A stretch of 64,000 nucleotides of DNA, from the NCBI GenBank assembly GCA_036871055.1, contig CP141893.1, positions 2,728,001 through 2,792,000 on the forward strand, written 5' to 3'. Position numbers and translations under genes: made by a program. Source of the DNA: Bisbaumannia sp015645095. Its GTDB lineage: Bacteria; Pseudomonadota; Gammaproteobacteria; Pseudomonadales; Halomonadaceae. The notes beneath the pieces are model-generated. The model searched no databases, was not told where the DNA came from, and worked only from the letters and a program-made list of their open reading frames with translations. Shown in pieces: positions 1 to 7,568 of this stretch (position 1 is its first letter; the number at the start of each line of letters is the position of its first letter).

Positions 1-719
1 GCAAGCTGATGGGCGGCTTCGCCCAGGAAATCGCTACCCAGCGGGGCTATAGCCGCGAGCGCATGGACGACTTCGCCATCGCCTCCCTGGAGCGTGCCAT
101 GGCTGCCCAGGAGGCGGGCCACCTGGAGGCCGAGATGGCCCCGGTGACGGTCACCAGTCGCCAGGGCGAGACCCGGGTCGCCCACGACGAGCAACCCTTC
201 CAGGCCAAGATCGACAAGATCCGCGGCCTGCGCCCGGCCTTCGCCAAGGACGGCACCATCACCGCCGCCAATGCCAGCTCCATCTCCGACGGCGCCTCGG
301 CGCTGATCCTGGCCAGCCAGGCCGCCGCAGAGCGCCATGGGGCCACGCCCCTGGCGCGAATCCTCGGCCACAGCACCCACTCTCAGCACCCCAGCGAGTT
401 CACCATCGCCCCGGTGGGCGCCATCGACAAGCTGCTCAAAAAGCTCGGCTGGGGCGTGGGTGACGTCGACCTCTTCGAGATTAACGAGGCCTTCGCGGTG
501 GTGACCCTGCTGGCCATGGACGGGCTCGACATTCCCCACGACAAGGTGAATGTCTTCGGCGGCGCCTGCGCCCAGGGCCACCCCATCGGCTCCACCGGCT
601 CGCGGATCATCGCCACCCTGGTGCACGCCCTGCGCACCACCGGCGGCAAGCGTGGCATCGCCAGCCTGTGCATCGGTGGCGGCGAGGCCACCGCCATCGC
701 CGTGGAACTGATGGATTGA
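1..719 (+). CDS. Thiolase (acetyl-CoA acetyltransferase family), C-terminal part; 5' end outside window
   Basis: The reading frame is already open at the window edge and ends in TGA at 717-719. The visible part is the second half of a thiolase, the enzyme that condenses or cleaves acyl-CoA with CoA (beta-oxidation, ketone or PHB metabolism). The family signatures are present: NEAFAVV, GHPIGSTGS with the catalytic His near base 581, and LCIGGGEA with the second catalytic Cys near base 667. The first active-site Cys lies upstream of the window. The substrate range cannot be told from this portion. Its last 14 codons recur twice downstream (see the repeat at 678-866). Confidence 0.95.
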   Translation, partial: KLMGGFAQEIATQRGYSRERMDDFAIASLERAMAAQEAGHLEAEMAPVTVTSRQGETRVAHDEQPFQAKIDKIRGLRPAFAKDGTITAANASSISDGASALILASQAAAERHGATPLARILGHSTHSQHPSEFTIAPVGAIDKLLKKLGWGVGDVDLFEINEAFAVVTLLAMDGLDIPHDKVNVFGGACAQGHPIGSTGSRIIATLVHALRTTGGKRGIASLCIGGGEATAIAVELMD

Positions 720-866
720 AGAAAGCAGACCGGCGGATCGCCAGCCTTGTCCTGTTCCACCCCAGCGGCGGCGAGGCCACCGCCATCGCCGTGGAACTGA
801 TGGATTGAAGGGAGGCAACCCAGCGGCGGCGCAGCCATCACGATGGCGGTCGAGCTCATCGACTGA
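678..866 (+). repeat. Three copies of a thiolase gene 3' end
   Basis: A 44-bp segment ending in the thiolase stop codon (678-721) is repeated perfectly at 767-810, 89 bp further on, with weaker similarity extending upstream (both contain ATCGCCAGCCT). A third copy at 822-866 is diverged but would still encode GGAAITMAVELID and a TGA in the matching frame. The third copy differs at many positions while keeping the protein sense, so it looks like the end of a different thiolase paralogue rather than a recent duplicate. Confidence 0.85.
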
Positions 867-919
867 TGGGGGCTTCCCCCATCGAGACCCCGTCGGGCGG
901 CCTGTAGGCCGCCCGACGG
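865..919 (+). terminator. Two tandem hairpins downstream of the thiolase copies
   Basis: A perfect 8-bp stem with a CTT loop (865-883) is followed by a perfect 13-bp GC-rich stem with a TGTA loop (890-919). No T-tract follows, so intrinsic termination is not certain; the structures may instead protect mRNA 3' ends. The stretch 920-1117 after it holds nothing recognisable apart from the leader of the next gene. Confidence 0.5.
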
Positions 920-1117
920 CATTCGGGGCAGGCCGAGGAAAGCGCCTGCCCCATTGGGGTAGCAAGCAATAGGTATCGCCCCTACAGGACCAAGGGTGCC
1001 ATCACGGCAAACCTCGCGTCGTCACAAGAGCGCATCGCACCGGCGATGCTATCCGCCGAATGCCCGGAAAAGCCTGCTAGGGTAGACGGATCCCCCACCG
1101 CATTAGGAACCATCATT

Positions 1118-1795
1118 ATGCCCCATTACCTGGTCTTTCTCGGCTCGGCCCGGGAGAGCACACCGCCGGCCCCCGCCCGACTCGGCTTGCGGGTGGCTCG
1201 CGCTTGCGTCCGGTTACTGGAGGCCAATGGCGCCAGCGTGGAGCTGATCGATCCGCTGGACCTCGAGCTCGGCGCCGTCTTCAAGCCGCACTTCGCCTAT
1301 GCGAGATCGAAGGTGCCCGCGCCCCTGGAGGCCCTGGCCGGGAAGATCGCGGCCGCCGATGGCTACGTGATGGTCAGCCCCGAGTACAACCACGCCATGA
1401 GCCCGGCGCTCTCGCACCTGCTCAACCACTTCGGCAGCTCGCTATTCGCCTTCAAGCCCAGCGCCATCGTCACCTATTCGGCGGGCCAGTGGGGGGGCGC
1501 CCGGGCGGCGGTGTCCATGCGCAGCTTCCTCGCGGAGCTCGGCTGCCTGCCGGTCTCGGCGATGATTCATGTCCCCAAGGCCCAGGAAGCGTTAGATGAC
1601 GATGGCCGCTTTCGCGAGGCCCCGGATCGCTGGGCCGGCTACTTCGGACGCACCCTCGGCCAGCTCGACTGGTGGGCCGAGGCCGCCGCCACCCATCGCC
1701 TGAGGCAGGATCCCCGCGAGGTCTCGCCGGCTTTCCTGCGCGCCCCGGATCAGCGCAACGCGCCGGCCGCCGGGGAAGCCCGGGAGCAGGAGTGA
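1118..1795 (+). CDS. NAD(P)H-dependent FMN reductase family flavoprotein
   Basis: A 225-residue flavodoxin-fold protein. The early LVFLGSARE segment fits the phosphate-binding loop of FMN reductases, and SPEYNHAMSPALSHLLNHF (from about residue 86) is the typical family motif, followed by TYSAGQWGG. Members reduce free flavins, quinones, azo dyes or chromate with NAD(P)H in the cytoplasm; the substrate here is unknown. I chose the ATG at 1118, which has AGGAA about 8 bases upstream, over an earlier in-frame start at 1046 that has no ribosome binding site. The gene stands alone, facing the convergent fetAB pair. Confidence 0.85.
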   Translation: MPHYLVFLGSARESTPPAPARLGLRVARACVRLLEANGASVELIDPLDLELGAVFKPHFAYARSKVPAPLEALAGKIAAADGYVMVSPEYNHAMSPALSHLLNHFGSSLFAFKPSAIVTYSAGQWGGARAAVSMRSFLAELGCLPVSAMIHVPKAQEALDDDGRFREAPDRWAGYFGRTLGQLDWWAEAAATHRLRQDPREVSPAFLRAPDQRNAPAAGEAREQE

Positions 1796-1892
1796 CTTCC
1801 CAACCATTCGTTCGGGGGTCGGGCAGGCATGGGCGACATCTTTCGATGGCCACGCCAGTCCAGGGGGCCGATCACCATCATGAGGGTGAACC

Positions 1893-1916
1893 GGCGCCCG
1901 CCATCAGGCGGGCGCC
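1893..1916. terminator. Convergent-gene hairpin
   Basis: A perfect 10-bp stem (GGCGCCCGCC / GGCGGGCGCC, loop ATCA) lies between the convergent FMN-reductase and fetB genes. On the plus strand it is followed by CTTATTT, which overlaps the fetB stop codon. Confidence 0.6.
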
Positions 1917-1917
1917 C

Positions 1918-2721
1918 TTATTTCCGCGGCGGCGCCAGGCGGTCCAGGCGCAGCCGCTCCCGGGAGTCGAACAGCCGCCGGCTGCCCGCCGCCACCGCCG
2001 CCAGGGCGCCGAAGCCGGTGCCCAGGGCGATGGCGAACATGATCAGGATCTGGTACTTCACCGCCAGTCCCGGTGCCGTGCCGGCCAGGATCTGCCCGGT
2101 CATCATCCCCGGCAGGCTGACCAGCCCCGCCGCCGCCATGCCGTTGATGGTGGGCATCAGGCCACTGCGCATGGCCTCGCGGCGAATATCGCCGATCGCC
2201 TCCTGCCAGGGCTGACCCAGCATCAGGCGATTCTCGATCACGCCCCGCTGGCGCCAGGCGCTCTCGGTGAGCCGGTCCAGGGCCAGGGCGACCCCGGTCA
2301 TGGTATTGCCCAGCAGCATGCCCAGTAGTGGAATGGCGTACTGGGGCCGGTACCAGGGGTCGGGGCCGATGATCACCGTCAAGGTCAGGACGGTCACGGC
2401 GAAGGAAGAGAGGAACATCGCCAGGGTGCCGATGCCGAAGGCCCAGCCGCCGCGCAGCCGGCGCTGCTGGCGGGCCATCACTTCGCGCCCGGCGATCAGC
2501 AGCATGGCCAGGGCCATCAGGGCGACCCACAGCAGGCGCTCGGCGGCGAACAGCGCCTCCAGCACCAGGCCGATCAGCGCCAGCTGCACCACGGTGCGGG
2601 TGGCGGCGATCAGCAGACTGCGCCCGACCCCCAGGCGCATGGCCGCCGTGCAACCGGCCAGTGCCACCACCATGACGGCGGCCAGGGCCAGTTGCCACCA
2701 GCTCAGGGCGATCACGTCCAT
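1918..2721 (-). CDS. fetB: FetB-type ABC exporter permease
   Basis: A 267-residue, very hydrophobic membrane protein of the FetB/YbbM (UPF0014) family, close to the usual size. In E. coli the FetAB pair is linked to iron export and peroxide resistance; that role is assumed here from family membership. Conserved stretches include ATRTVVQLALIG, LLGNTMTG and SLPGMMTGQILAG. The start at 2721 is supported by a 10-base overlap with the end of the upstream ATPase gene, which implies translational coupling. A longer open frame extends upstream but would run through the ATPase gene. Confidence 0.88.
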   Translation of the reverse strand: MDVIALSWWQLALAAVMVVALAGCTAAMRLGVGRSLLIAATRTVVQLALIGLVLEALFAAERLLWVALMALAMLLIAGREVMARQQRRLRGGWAFGIGTLAMFLSSFAVTVLTLTVIIGPDPWYRPQYAIPLLGMLLGNTMTGVALALDRLTESAWRQRGVIENRLMLGQPWQEAIGDIRREAMRSGLMPTINGMAAAGLVSLPGMMTGQILAGTAPGLAVKYQILIMFAIALGTGFGALAAVAAGSRRLFDSRERLRLDRLAPPRK

Positions 2722-3347
2722 GGGCGGGGCTCCCTCTCGACCAGCCGCTGGCCCTCGATCTGCCAGTGGCGATGCGCTACCCGGCGAATCTGTTCCCGGT
2801 CGTGAGCCACCCAGAGGGTCGGCCAGCCCCGTTGCCGCAGGCGCTCGCTCAACCAGGCCTCTACCGCCCGGGTCGTGGCCTCGTCCAGGTTGGCGGTGGG
2901 TTCGTCCAGCAGCAACGCCCCGGGCTCGCCAGGGTGTTGATCCAATACCGTGATGGCACGCAGCAGCGCCAGGCGCTGCTTCTCCCCCGAGGAGAGCCGG
3001 GCCACCTCCCACTCCAACACCCCGGCCGTGAAGCCCAGGGCGGCGAGGTCCGCCTCGGCGGGCGGCGTCACCAGGTGCTCGCCGACCCACTCCGCCCACC
3101 AGTGACTCTCGGCGGGTACCAGCATCACCCGGGCCCGCCATTGGTGGGCCGGTAGCGACGCGCATGGTGTCTCCCCCAGCCAGGCCTCGCCCTTATGGGG
3201 CTCCAGGTCGGCGATGGCCCGCAGCAGCCGGCTCTTGCCGCTGCCGCTGGCCCCGGAGAGGCAGACGACCTCGCCGGGAACCAGGGTCAGACCCACGCCC
3301 CGCAGGGCGCCAATGCTCAGGGCCTCGAGTCTCAGGGCCGCGCCCAT
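2712..3347 (-). CDS. fetA: FetA-type ABC transporter ATPase
   Basis: A 211-residue ABC ATPase carrying a Walker A motif (GASGSGKS), an LSSGEKQR signature, Walker B (LLLDEPTANLDE) and the switch His in WVAHDRE. It should energise the membrane partner FetB encoded immediately downstream. The start codon follows GGGAGGTGAT. The substrate (iron or another metal or thiol compound) is inferred from the family only. Confidence 0.88.
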   Translation of the reverse strand: MGAALRLEALSIGALRGVGLTLVPGEVVCLSGASGSGKSRLLRAIADLEPHKGEAWLGETPCASLPAHQWRARVMLVPAESHWWAEWVGEHLVTPPAEADLAALGFTAGVLEWEVARLSSGEKQRLALLRAITVLDQHPGEPGALLLDEPTANLDEATTRAVEAWLSERLRQRGWPTLWVAHDREQIRRVAHRHWQIEGQRLVEREPRPWT

Positions 3348-3427
3348 ATCACCTCCCTCTCATCCATGATGGCCACTCATCCTACCCCGGCTCGCGAGCC
3401 GGCGCTGCCACGGCCGGGCCCCAACGG

Positions 3428-3455
3428 TTTACATATGTGCTTATGCGTATATCAT
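3428..3455 (+). promoter_or_regulatory. acr3 promoter with candidate ArsR operator
   Basis: TTTACA (3428-3433), a 16-bp spacer and TATCAT (3450-3455) make a plausible sigma-70 promoter about 45 bases before acr3. The spacer contains TACATATGTGCTTATGCG, which closely matches TACATATGCTAATGTG read from the minus strand at the gap promoter (7475-7490). The shared motif resembles known ArsR sites (ATATG, gap, TATGTG type). Confidence 0.6.
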
Positions 3456-3498
3456 CAAGCGAAACGCCCTCGATCCACGCCTTGCTGCGGAGCCTCCC

Positions 3499-4572
3499 AT
3501 GCCCCCATCCACGAGTTCTCACGCCCCCAGTACCGCCGAAGGCATGGGGCGATTCGAGCGCTTCCTCTCGGTCTGGGTGGCCCTGGCCATCGTCGCCGGG
3601 GTACTGCTCGGCCAGTTCGCCCCGGCGGTACCCGAGACCCTGTCGCGCTTCGAGGTCGCCCAGGTCTCGATCCCGGTGGCGGTGCTGATCTGGGCGATGA
3701 TCTTTCCGATGATGGCACAGATCGACTTTGCCGCCGTACTCGGCGTGCGCCGCCAACCCAAGGGGCTGGTCATCACCACCACGGTGAACTGGCTGATCAA
3801 GCCCTTCAGCATGTTCGCCATCGCCTGGTTCTTCCTGATGGTGGTGTTCCGCCCCTTCATTCCCGAGGAGCTCGCCAGCCAGTACCTGGCCGGCGCCATC
3901 CTGCTGGGGGCCGCCCCCTGCACCGCCATGGTCTTCGTGTGGAGCACCCTGACCCGGGGCGATGCCGCCTACACCCTGGTGCAGGTGTCCCTCAACGACC
4001 TGATCATGCTGTTCGCCTTCGCCCCCATCGTGGTGCTACTGCTCGGTATCTCCAATATTCAGGTGCCCTGGGATACCGTGGTGCTATCGGTGGTGCTGTA
4101 TATCGTGATACCGCTGACCGCCGGCGTCCTGACCCGGCGCATCCTGGTCAGGCGCCACGGCAGCGAGTGGTATGACAACGTCTTTATGAAGCATATTGGC
4201 CCGGTGACACCGATTGGGCTGATCATCACCCTGGTGCTGCTGTTCGCCTTCCAGGGCGAGGTCATCCTCGCCAACCCGCTGCATATCGTGCTGATCGCCA
4301 TCCCGCTGATTCTCCAGACCTTCCTGATCTTCTTTATCGCCTACGGCTGGGCCAAGGCCTGGAAGGTGCCCCACAACGTGGCCGCCCCGGGGGCGATGAT
4401 CGGTGCCAGCAACTTCTTCGAGCTGGCCGTGGCCGCCGCCATCGCCCTGTTTGGCCTGCAGTCCGGGGCGGCGCTGGCCACGGTGGTGGGGGTGCTGGTG
4501 GAGGTGCCGCTGATGCTGGCCCTGGTGCGCATCGCCAACCAGACCCGGCAGCACTTCCCCAGTGCCGCCTGA
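3499..4572 (+). CDS. acr3: ACR3-family arsenite efflux permease
   Basis: A 357-residue inner-membrane protein with about ten hydrophobic segments, typical of ACR3 (Acr3/ArsB) carriers that expel arsenite. The conserved family Cys is seen in LLGAAPCTAMVFVWS, and the hallmark IGASNFFELAVAAAIALFG lies near the C-terminus. GGAG precedes the ATG at good spacing. It is transcribed convergently to arsR and is separated from gap-arsJ, but shares an operator-like sequence with them, so ArsR control in trans is likely. Confidence 0.93.
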   Translation: MPPSTSSHAPSTAEGMGRFERFLSVWVALAIVAGVLLGQFAPAVPETLSRFEVAQVSIPVAVLIWAMIFPMMAQIDFAAVLGVRRQPKGLVITTTVNWLIKPFSMFAIAWFFLMVVFRPFIPEELASQYLAGAILLGAAPCTAMVFVWSTLTRGDAAYTLVQVSLNDLIMLFAFAPIVVLLLGISNIQVPWDTVVLSVVLYIVIPLTAGVLTRRILVRRHGSEWYDNVFMKHIGPVTPIGLIITLVLLFAFQGEVILANPLHIVLIAIPLILQTFLIFFIAYGWAKAWKVPHNVAAPGAMIGASNFFELAVAAAIALFGLQSGAALATVVGVLVEVPLMLALVRIANQTRQHFPSAA

Positions 4573-4578
4573 TCCGGC

Positions 4579-4613
4579 CCTCGGTCGAGACCGGTGTTAA
4601 CACCGCGCCGAGG
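4579..4613. terminator. Hairpin between convergent acr3 and arsR
   Basis: Nested dyads: an outer CCTCGG/CCGAGG pair and an inner CGGTGTTAACACCG palindrome. There is no T-tract. It may separate acr3 and arsR transcription. Confidence 0.4.
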
Positions 4614-4629
4614 CAGGGCCTGCCGGGTA

Positions 4630-4974
4630 TCAACAGAGCGCCGAACGCCGCTCCGGGCGGTTGCCCATGCAGCCGAGCCGGGCCTGGAGGGCCGAGAGGC
4701 GCGGCCCCTCCCCCGCCTCGGCGGCCTCCAGTACCTGGTGAGCCCAGTCGGGTAGGGTCGCGGCCAGGCGATAGTAGACCCACTGGCCGTCGCGGCGGTC
4801 GCTGAGCAGCTCGCAGGCGCGCAGCTGGGCCAGGTGGCGGGAGACCTTGGGCTGGGAAGCCTCCAGGGCATGGGTCAGCTCGCAGACGCAGAGCTCCCCC
4901 TCCCGGTGGATCAACAGCACCAGCAACAAGCGCGTCTCGTCCCCCAGGCACTTAAACAGACGAATGGCTTCCAG
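4630..4974 (-). CDS. arsR: ArsR-family arsenite-responsive repressor, probable non-ATG start
   Basis: A winged-helix ArsR/SmtB repressor. The As(III)-binding pair appears in ELCVCEL (Cys29 and Cys31 in the numbering used here), followed by the recognition helix SQPKVSRHLAQL. The conserved family N-terminus (LFKCLGDETR) is in frame upstream of the first canonical start (a TTG at 4929), so translation must begin earlier. The only candidates before an in-frame stop are CTG (4974), placed 4 bases after a strong AGGAGGTGA, and ATT (4965). I chose CTG tentatively. The start region is part of an 85-bp tandem repeat. Confidence 0.85.
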   Translation of the reverse strand: MEAIRLFKCLGDETRLLLVLLIHREGELCVCELTHALEASQPKVSRHLAQLRACELLSDRRDGQWVYYRLAATLPDWAHQVLEAAEAGEGPRLSALQARLGCMGNRPERRSALC

Positions 4975-5177
4975 AAATCACCTCCTTCGAGGGCATCGGG
5001 CTCAGGCGGCCCGACATGGCAGGGCCCCCCAGGCACTTAAACAGACGAATGGCTTCCAGGAATCGCCTCCTTCGAGGGCATCGGGCTCAGGCGGCCCGAC
5101 ATGGCAGGGCCCCCCAGGCACTTAAACAGACGAATGGCTTCCAGAAATCACCTCCTTCGAGGGCATCGGGCTCAGGC
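4941..5177. repeat. 85-bp tandem repeat, about 2.8 copies, across the arsJ/arsR junction
   Basis: Units begin at 4941, 5026 and 5111. Copies 1 and 3 are identical over their shared length, and copy 2 differs at two bases. Each unit carries the last codons of arsJ, the strong ribosome binding site and the first 11 codons of arsR. Only the copy nearest arsR is in frame with the full repressor. Because 85 is not a multiple of 3, the other two initiation sites would give short frameshifted peptides. Confidence 0.95.
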
Positions 5178-6389
5178 AGGCTGACGGGGCAGCCCCAGGG
5201 CCAGCAGGGCACTGGCCGCCACCAGGGCCGCGGCCACCCACAGGCAGGCGCTGAGCCCGTACTGCATATAGAGCCAGCCCGACAGCAGGGTACCGATCAG
5301 CCGCCCCATGGCGTTGGCCATGTAGTAGAAGCCCACGTCCATGGAGACCCCGTCGGCCCGGGCATAGTGGACGATCAGGTAGCTGTGCCAGCTGGAATTG
5401 ATGGCGAAGAGCACGCCGAAAGCCAGCAAGCCTAGCACCAGCCAGGAGACCGCTTCCAGCGGCAAGAGCGCCAGCCCCACCCCGAGCAGGGCCAGCGCCG
5501 CCGCCCAGCCGGCGGTGAGGCGGCGCGCCTCGCCATGAATCAGCCGGGTCAGCCGCGGCGCCTGGGTCTGGACGCCGCCATAGCCGATCACCCAGATCGC
5601 CAGCAGGCCGCCCACCGTCCAGTGGCTCCAGCCGTGCTGTTCATGGAGGAAGACCGGCAACGCCACCACGAACCAGACGTCCCGGGAGGCGAACAGGCAG
5701 AGCCGCGCCGCCGAGAGCACGTTCACCGCCCGCGACTTGGAGAACACCTCGCTGAACCTGGGCTTGCGCTTGAGCCGCCCCAGGTCGGCCTTGAGCCGCC
5801 ACAGCGACAGCCCCAGCACGGCCACGAGCATCAGCGCCATGGCCAGCACCGCGCCCTGGAAACCGATCAGCGTCAGCAGGGCCCCGCCGAGGAAGAAGCC
5901 GGCCCCCTTGAGGGCGTTCTTGGAACCGGTGAGGATCGCCACCCAGCGGTAGAGGGCGCTGCCGGCATTGGCGCTGTCCTGGGGCACCAGCACCTTGACC
6001 GCGCTCTTGGCGCTCATCTTGTTGAGGTCCTTGGCGATCCCCGAGAGCGCCTGGGCGGCCATCACCCACACCACGGTGAGCAGCTCCGCCGGCACCAGCA
6101 GCATGGCGAGCGCGACGATCTGCAAACCGAGGCCGACGTTCATGGTGCGGTTGAGCCCGAGGCGCGCCCCCAGCCAGCCCCCCACCAGGTTGGTGACTAC
6201 CCCGAAGGCCTCGTAGAAGAGGAACAGCAGGGCCACCTCCAGCGGCGAGTAGCCGAGCTGGCTGAAGTAGAGCACCACCAGCATGCGCAGGGCGCCGTCG
6301 GTGAGGGTAAAGGCCCAGTAGTTGCCGGTGATCAGCAGGTACTGGCGCACCTCGAAGGGCAGCGCCCGCAGCCGGGCGCCCAGGGACAT
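5172..6389 (-). CDS. arsJ: ArsJ-type organoarsenical efflux MFS transporter
   Basis: A 405-residue major-facilitator protein with 12 predicted membrane segments. Sequence features such as ITGNYWAFTLTDGALRML, AKDLNKMSAKSAVK and NSSWHSYLIV fit the ArsJ family, which exports 1-arseno-3-phosphoglycerate. It is paired with a GAPDH gene, as in described ArsJ systems. I prefer the ATG at 6389, which follows GGGGGAGGGGG; a GTG at 6410 overlaps the end of gap and would add seven residues. Its last codons lie in the 85-bp repeat. Confidence 0.9.
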   Translation of the reverse strand: MSLGARLRALPFEVRQYLLITGNYWAFTLTDGALRMLVVLYFSQLGYSPLEVALLFLFYEAFGVVTNLVGGWLGARLGLNRTMNVGLGLQIVALAMLLVPAELLTVVWVMAAQALSGIAKDLNKMSAKSAVKVLVPQDSANAGSALYRWVAILTGSKNALKGAGFFLGGALLTLIGFQGAVLAMALMLVAVLGLSLWRLKADLGRLKRKPRFSEVFSKSRAVNVLSAARLCLFASRDVWFVVALPVFLHEQHGWSHWTVGGLLAIWVIGYGGVQTQAPRLTRLIHGEARRLTAGWAAALALLGVGLALLPLEAVSWLVLGLLAFGVLFAINSSWHSYLIVHYARADGVSMDVGFYYMANAMGRLIGTLLSGWLYMQYGLSACLWVAAALVAASALLALGLPRQPA

Positions 6390-6402
6390 GCCCCCTCCCC
6401 CA

Positions 6403-7419
6403 CTAACCACGGGCCACCTTGAGGGCCAGCTCGGCGGTGCGGTTGGCGTAGCCCCACTCGTTGTCGTACCAGGCGTAGAGCTTGAGCTGGGTGCCGTTCA
6501 CCACCAGGGTCGAGGGCGCATCGACGATGGAGCTGCGCGGGTCGGTGCGGTAATCGATGGAGACCAGCGGCCGCTCCTCGTAGCCCAGGATACCGGCCAG
6601 TTCGCCCTCGGCGGCGGCCTTGAGCGCCCCATTGACCTCCTCGGCGGTGACCTCCCGCGCCAGCTCGAAGACCATGTCGGTGAGGGAGGCGTTGGCCAGG
6701 GGCACCCGCACGGCGTGGCCGTTGAGCTTGCCCGTAAGCTCCGGGAAGATGGCGGTGATCGCCTTGGCAGAGCCGGTGGTGGTGGGGATCAGGCTCATGC
6801 CGCAGGCCCGGGCCCGGCGCAGGTCCTTGTGGGGGGCATCGAGGATGCTCTGGGTATTGGTGATATCGTGCACCGTGGTCATGGAGCCGTGGCGGATGCC
6901 GTAGGTCTCGTGGATCACCTTGACCACCGGGGCCAGGCAGTTGGTGGTGCAACTGGCGGCGGTGACGATACGGTGCGTCGCCGGGTCATAGCGGTCGTCG
7001 TTGACCCCCATCACCACATTGAGCACTCCGTCTTCCTTGACCGGGGCACTGACCACCACCCGCGCCACCCCCTGCTCCAGGTAGGCCTGGAGCTTCTCCG
7101 TGGTCTTCATCTTGCCGGAGCACTCGATGGCCACCGCGCAGGTCGACCAGTCGCTGTCGGCCAGCTCCCGGTTGCCGCTGAAGGGGATCACGTGCCCATC
7201 GATGACGATGGCCTCCCCCTCGGCGCGGATGCCCTGCCCCGGGCTCCAGTGCCCATGCACGGAGTCGAACTCCAGCAGGTGCGCGAAGGTGGCGGCGTCG
7301 CCGCCCGGGTCGTTGATCCGGGCGATCGTCACCTCGCCGGTCTCGACCCGCGCCCAGAGCGCCCGCAGTGTCAGCCGACCGATGCGTCCCAGGCCGTTGA
7401 TTCCGATAGTCAGTGCCAT
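6403..7419 (-). CDS. gap: Glyceraldehyde-3-phosphate dehydrogenase of the arsenate/ArsJ type
   Basis: A 338-residue GAPDH. The Rossmann start is GINGLGRIGR, the catalytic Cys is at about residue 157 in SCTTNCLAP, and the NEWGYANR motif is near the C-terminus. In ars operons such enzymes use arsenate in place of phosphate and form 1-arseno-3-phosphoglycerate, which the ArsJ partner exports. The ATG at 7419 has AGGAG and GGTAGG upstream. It is the first gene of the gap-arsJ-arsR set. A general glycolytic role is not excluded. Confidence 0.9.
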   Translation of the reverse strand: MALTIGINGLGRIGRLTLRALWARVETGEVTIARINDPGGDAATFAHLLEFDSVHGHWSPGQGIRAEGEAIVIDGHVIPFSGNRELADSDWSTCAVAIECSGKMKTTEKLQAYLEQGVARVVVSAPVKEDGVLNVVMGVNDDRYDPATHRIVTAASCTTNCLAPVVKVIHETYGIRHGSMTTVHDITNTQSILDAPHKDLRRARACGMSLIPTTTGSAKAITAIFPELTGKLNGHAVRVPLANASLTDMVFELAREVTAEEVNGALKAAAEGELAGILGYEERPLVSIDYRTDPRSSIVDAPSTLVVNGTQLKLYAWYDNEWGYANRTAELALKVARG

Positions 7420-7462
7420 CCTACCCTTCTCCTTGACGAGCCCTGCCCGGGGGCAAGGCGCC

Positions 7463-7515
7463 CATATGAACATTCACATTAGCATATGTATAAAGACAAA
7501 AAAGTGACCGTCCAA
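7463..7515 (-). promoter_or_regulatory. gap-arsJ-arsR promoter with candidate ArsR operator
   Basis: On the minus strand, TTGGAC (7510-7515), a 17-bp spacer and TATACA (7487-7492) give a good sigma-70 promoter. The -10 overlaps TACATATGCTAATGTG (7475-7490), the motif shared with the acr3 promoter, and a second CATATG lies at 7463-7468. Binding there would block RNA polymerase. Confidence 0.65.
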
Positions 7516-7524
7516 GCGACGGTC
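7497..7524 (-). terminator. Intrinsic terminator of the pst operon
   Basis: On the minus strand a 7-bp stem (GACCGTC/GACGGTC, loop of 5) is followed by ACTTTTTTG. It lies about 45 bp beyond pstB and overlaps the -35 of the ars promoter. Confidence 0.75.
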
Positions 7525-7536
7525 AGGCAGCGGTCG

Positions 7537-7560
7537 GGCGCCGGCCCTGAGGCCGGCGCC
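7537..7560 (-). terminator. GC-rich hairpin directly after pstB
   Basis: A perfect 10-bp stem, GGCGCCGGCC/GGCCGGCGCC with loop CTGA, just past the pstB stop codon and before the T-rich terminator. It probably protects the mRNA 3' end or assists termination. Confidence 0.5.
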
Positions 7561-7568
7561 AAACGACG

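Noticed and set aside
822..866. A second, separate thiolase gene
   Set aside because: Only the last 14 codons match; upstream sequence has no thiolase reading frame, so it is a remnant only.
4941..5177. CRISPR-like array
   Set aside because: The units are contiguous 85-bp tandem copies with no variable spacers, and they coincide with the arsJ/arsR coding junction.
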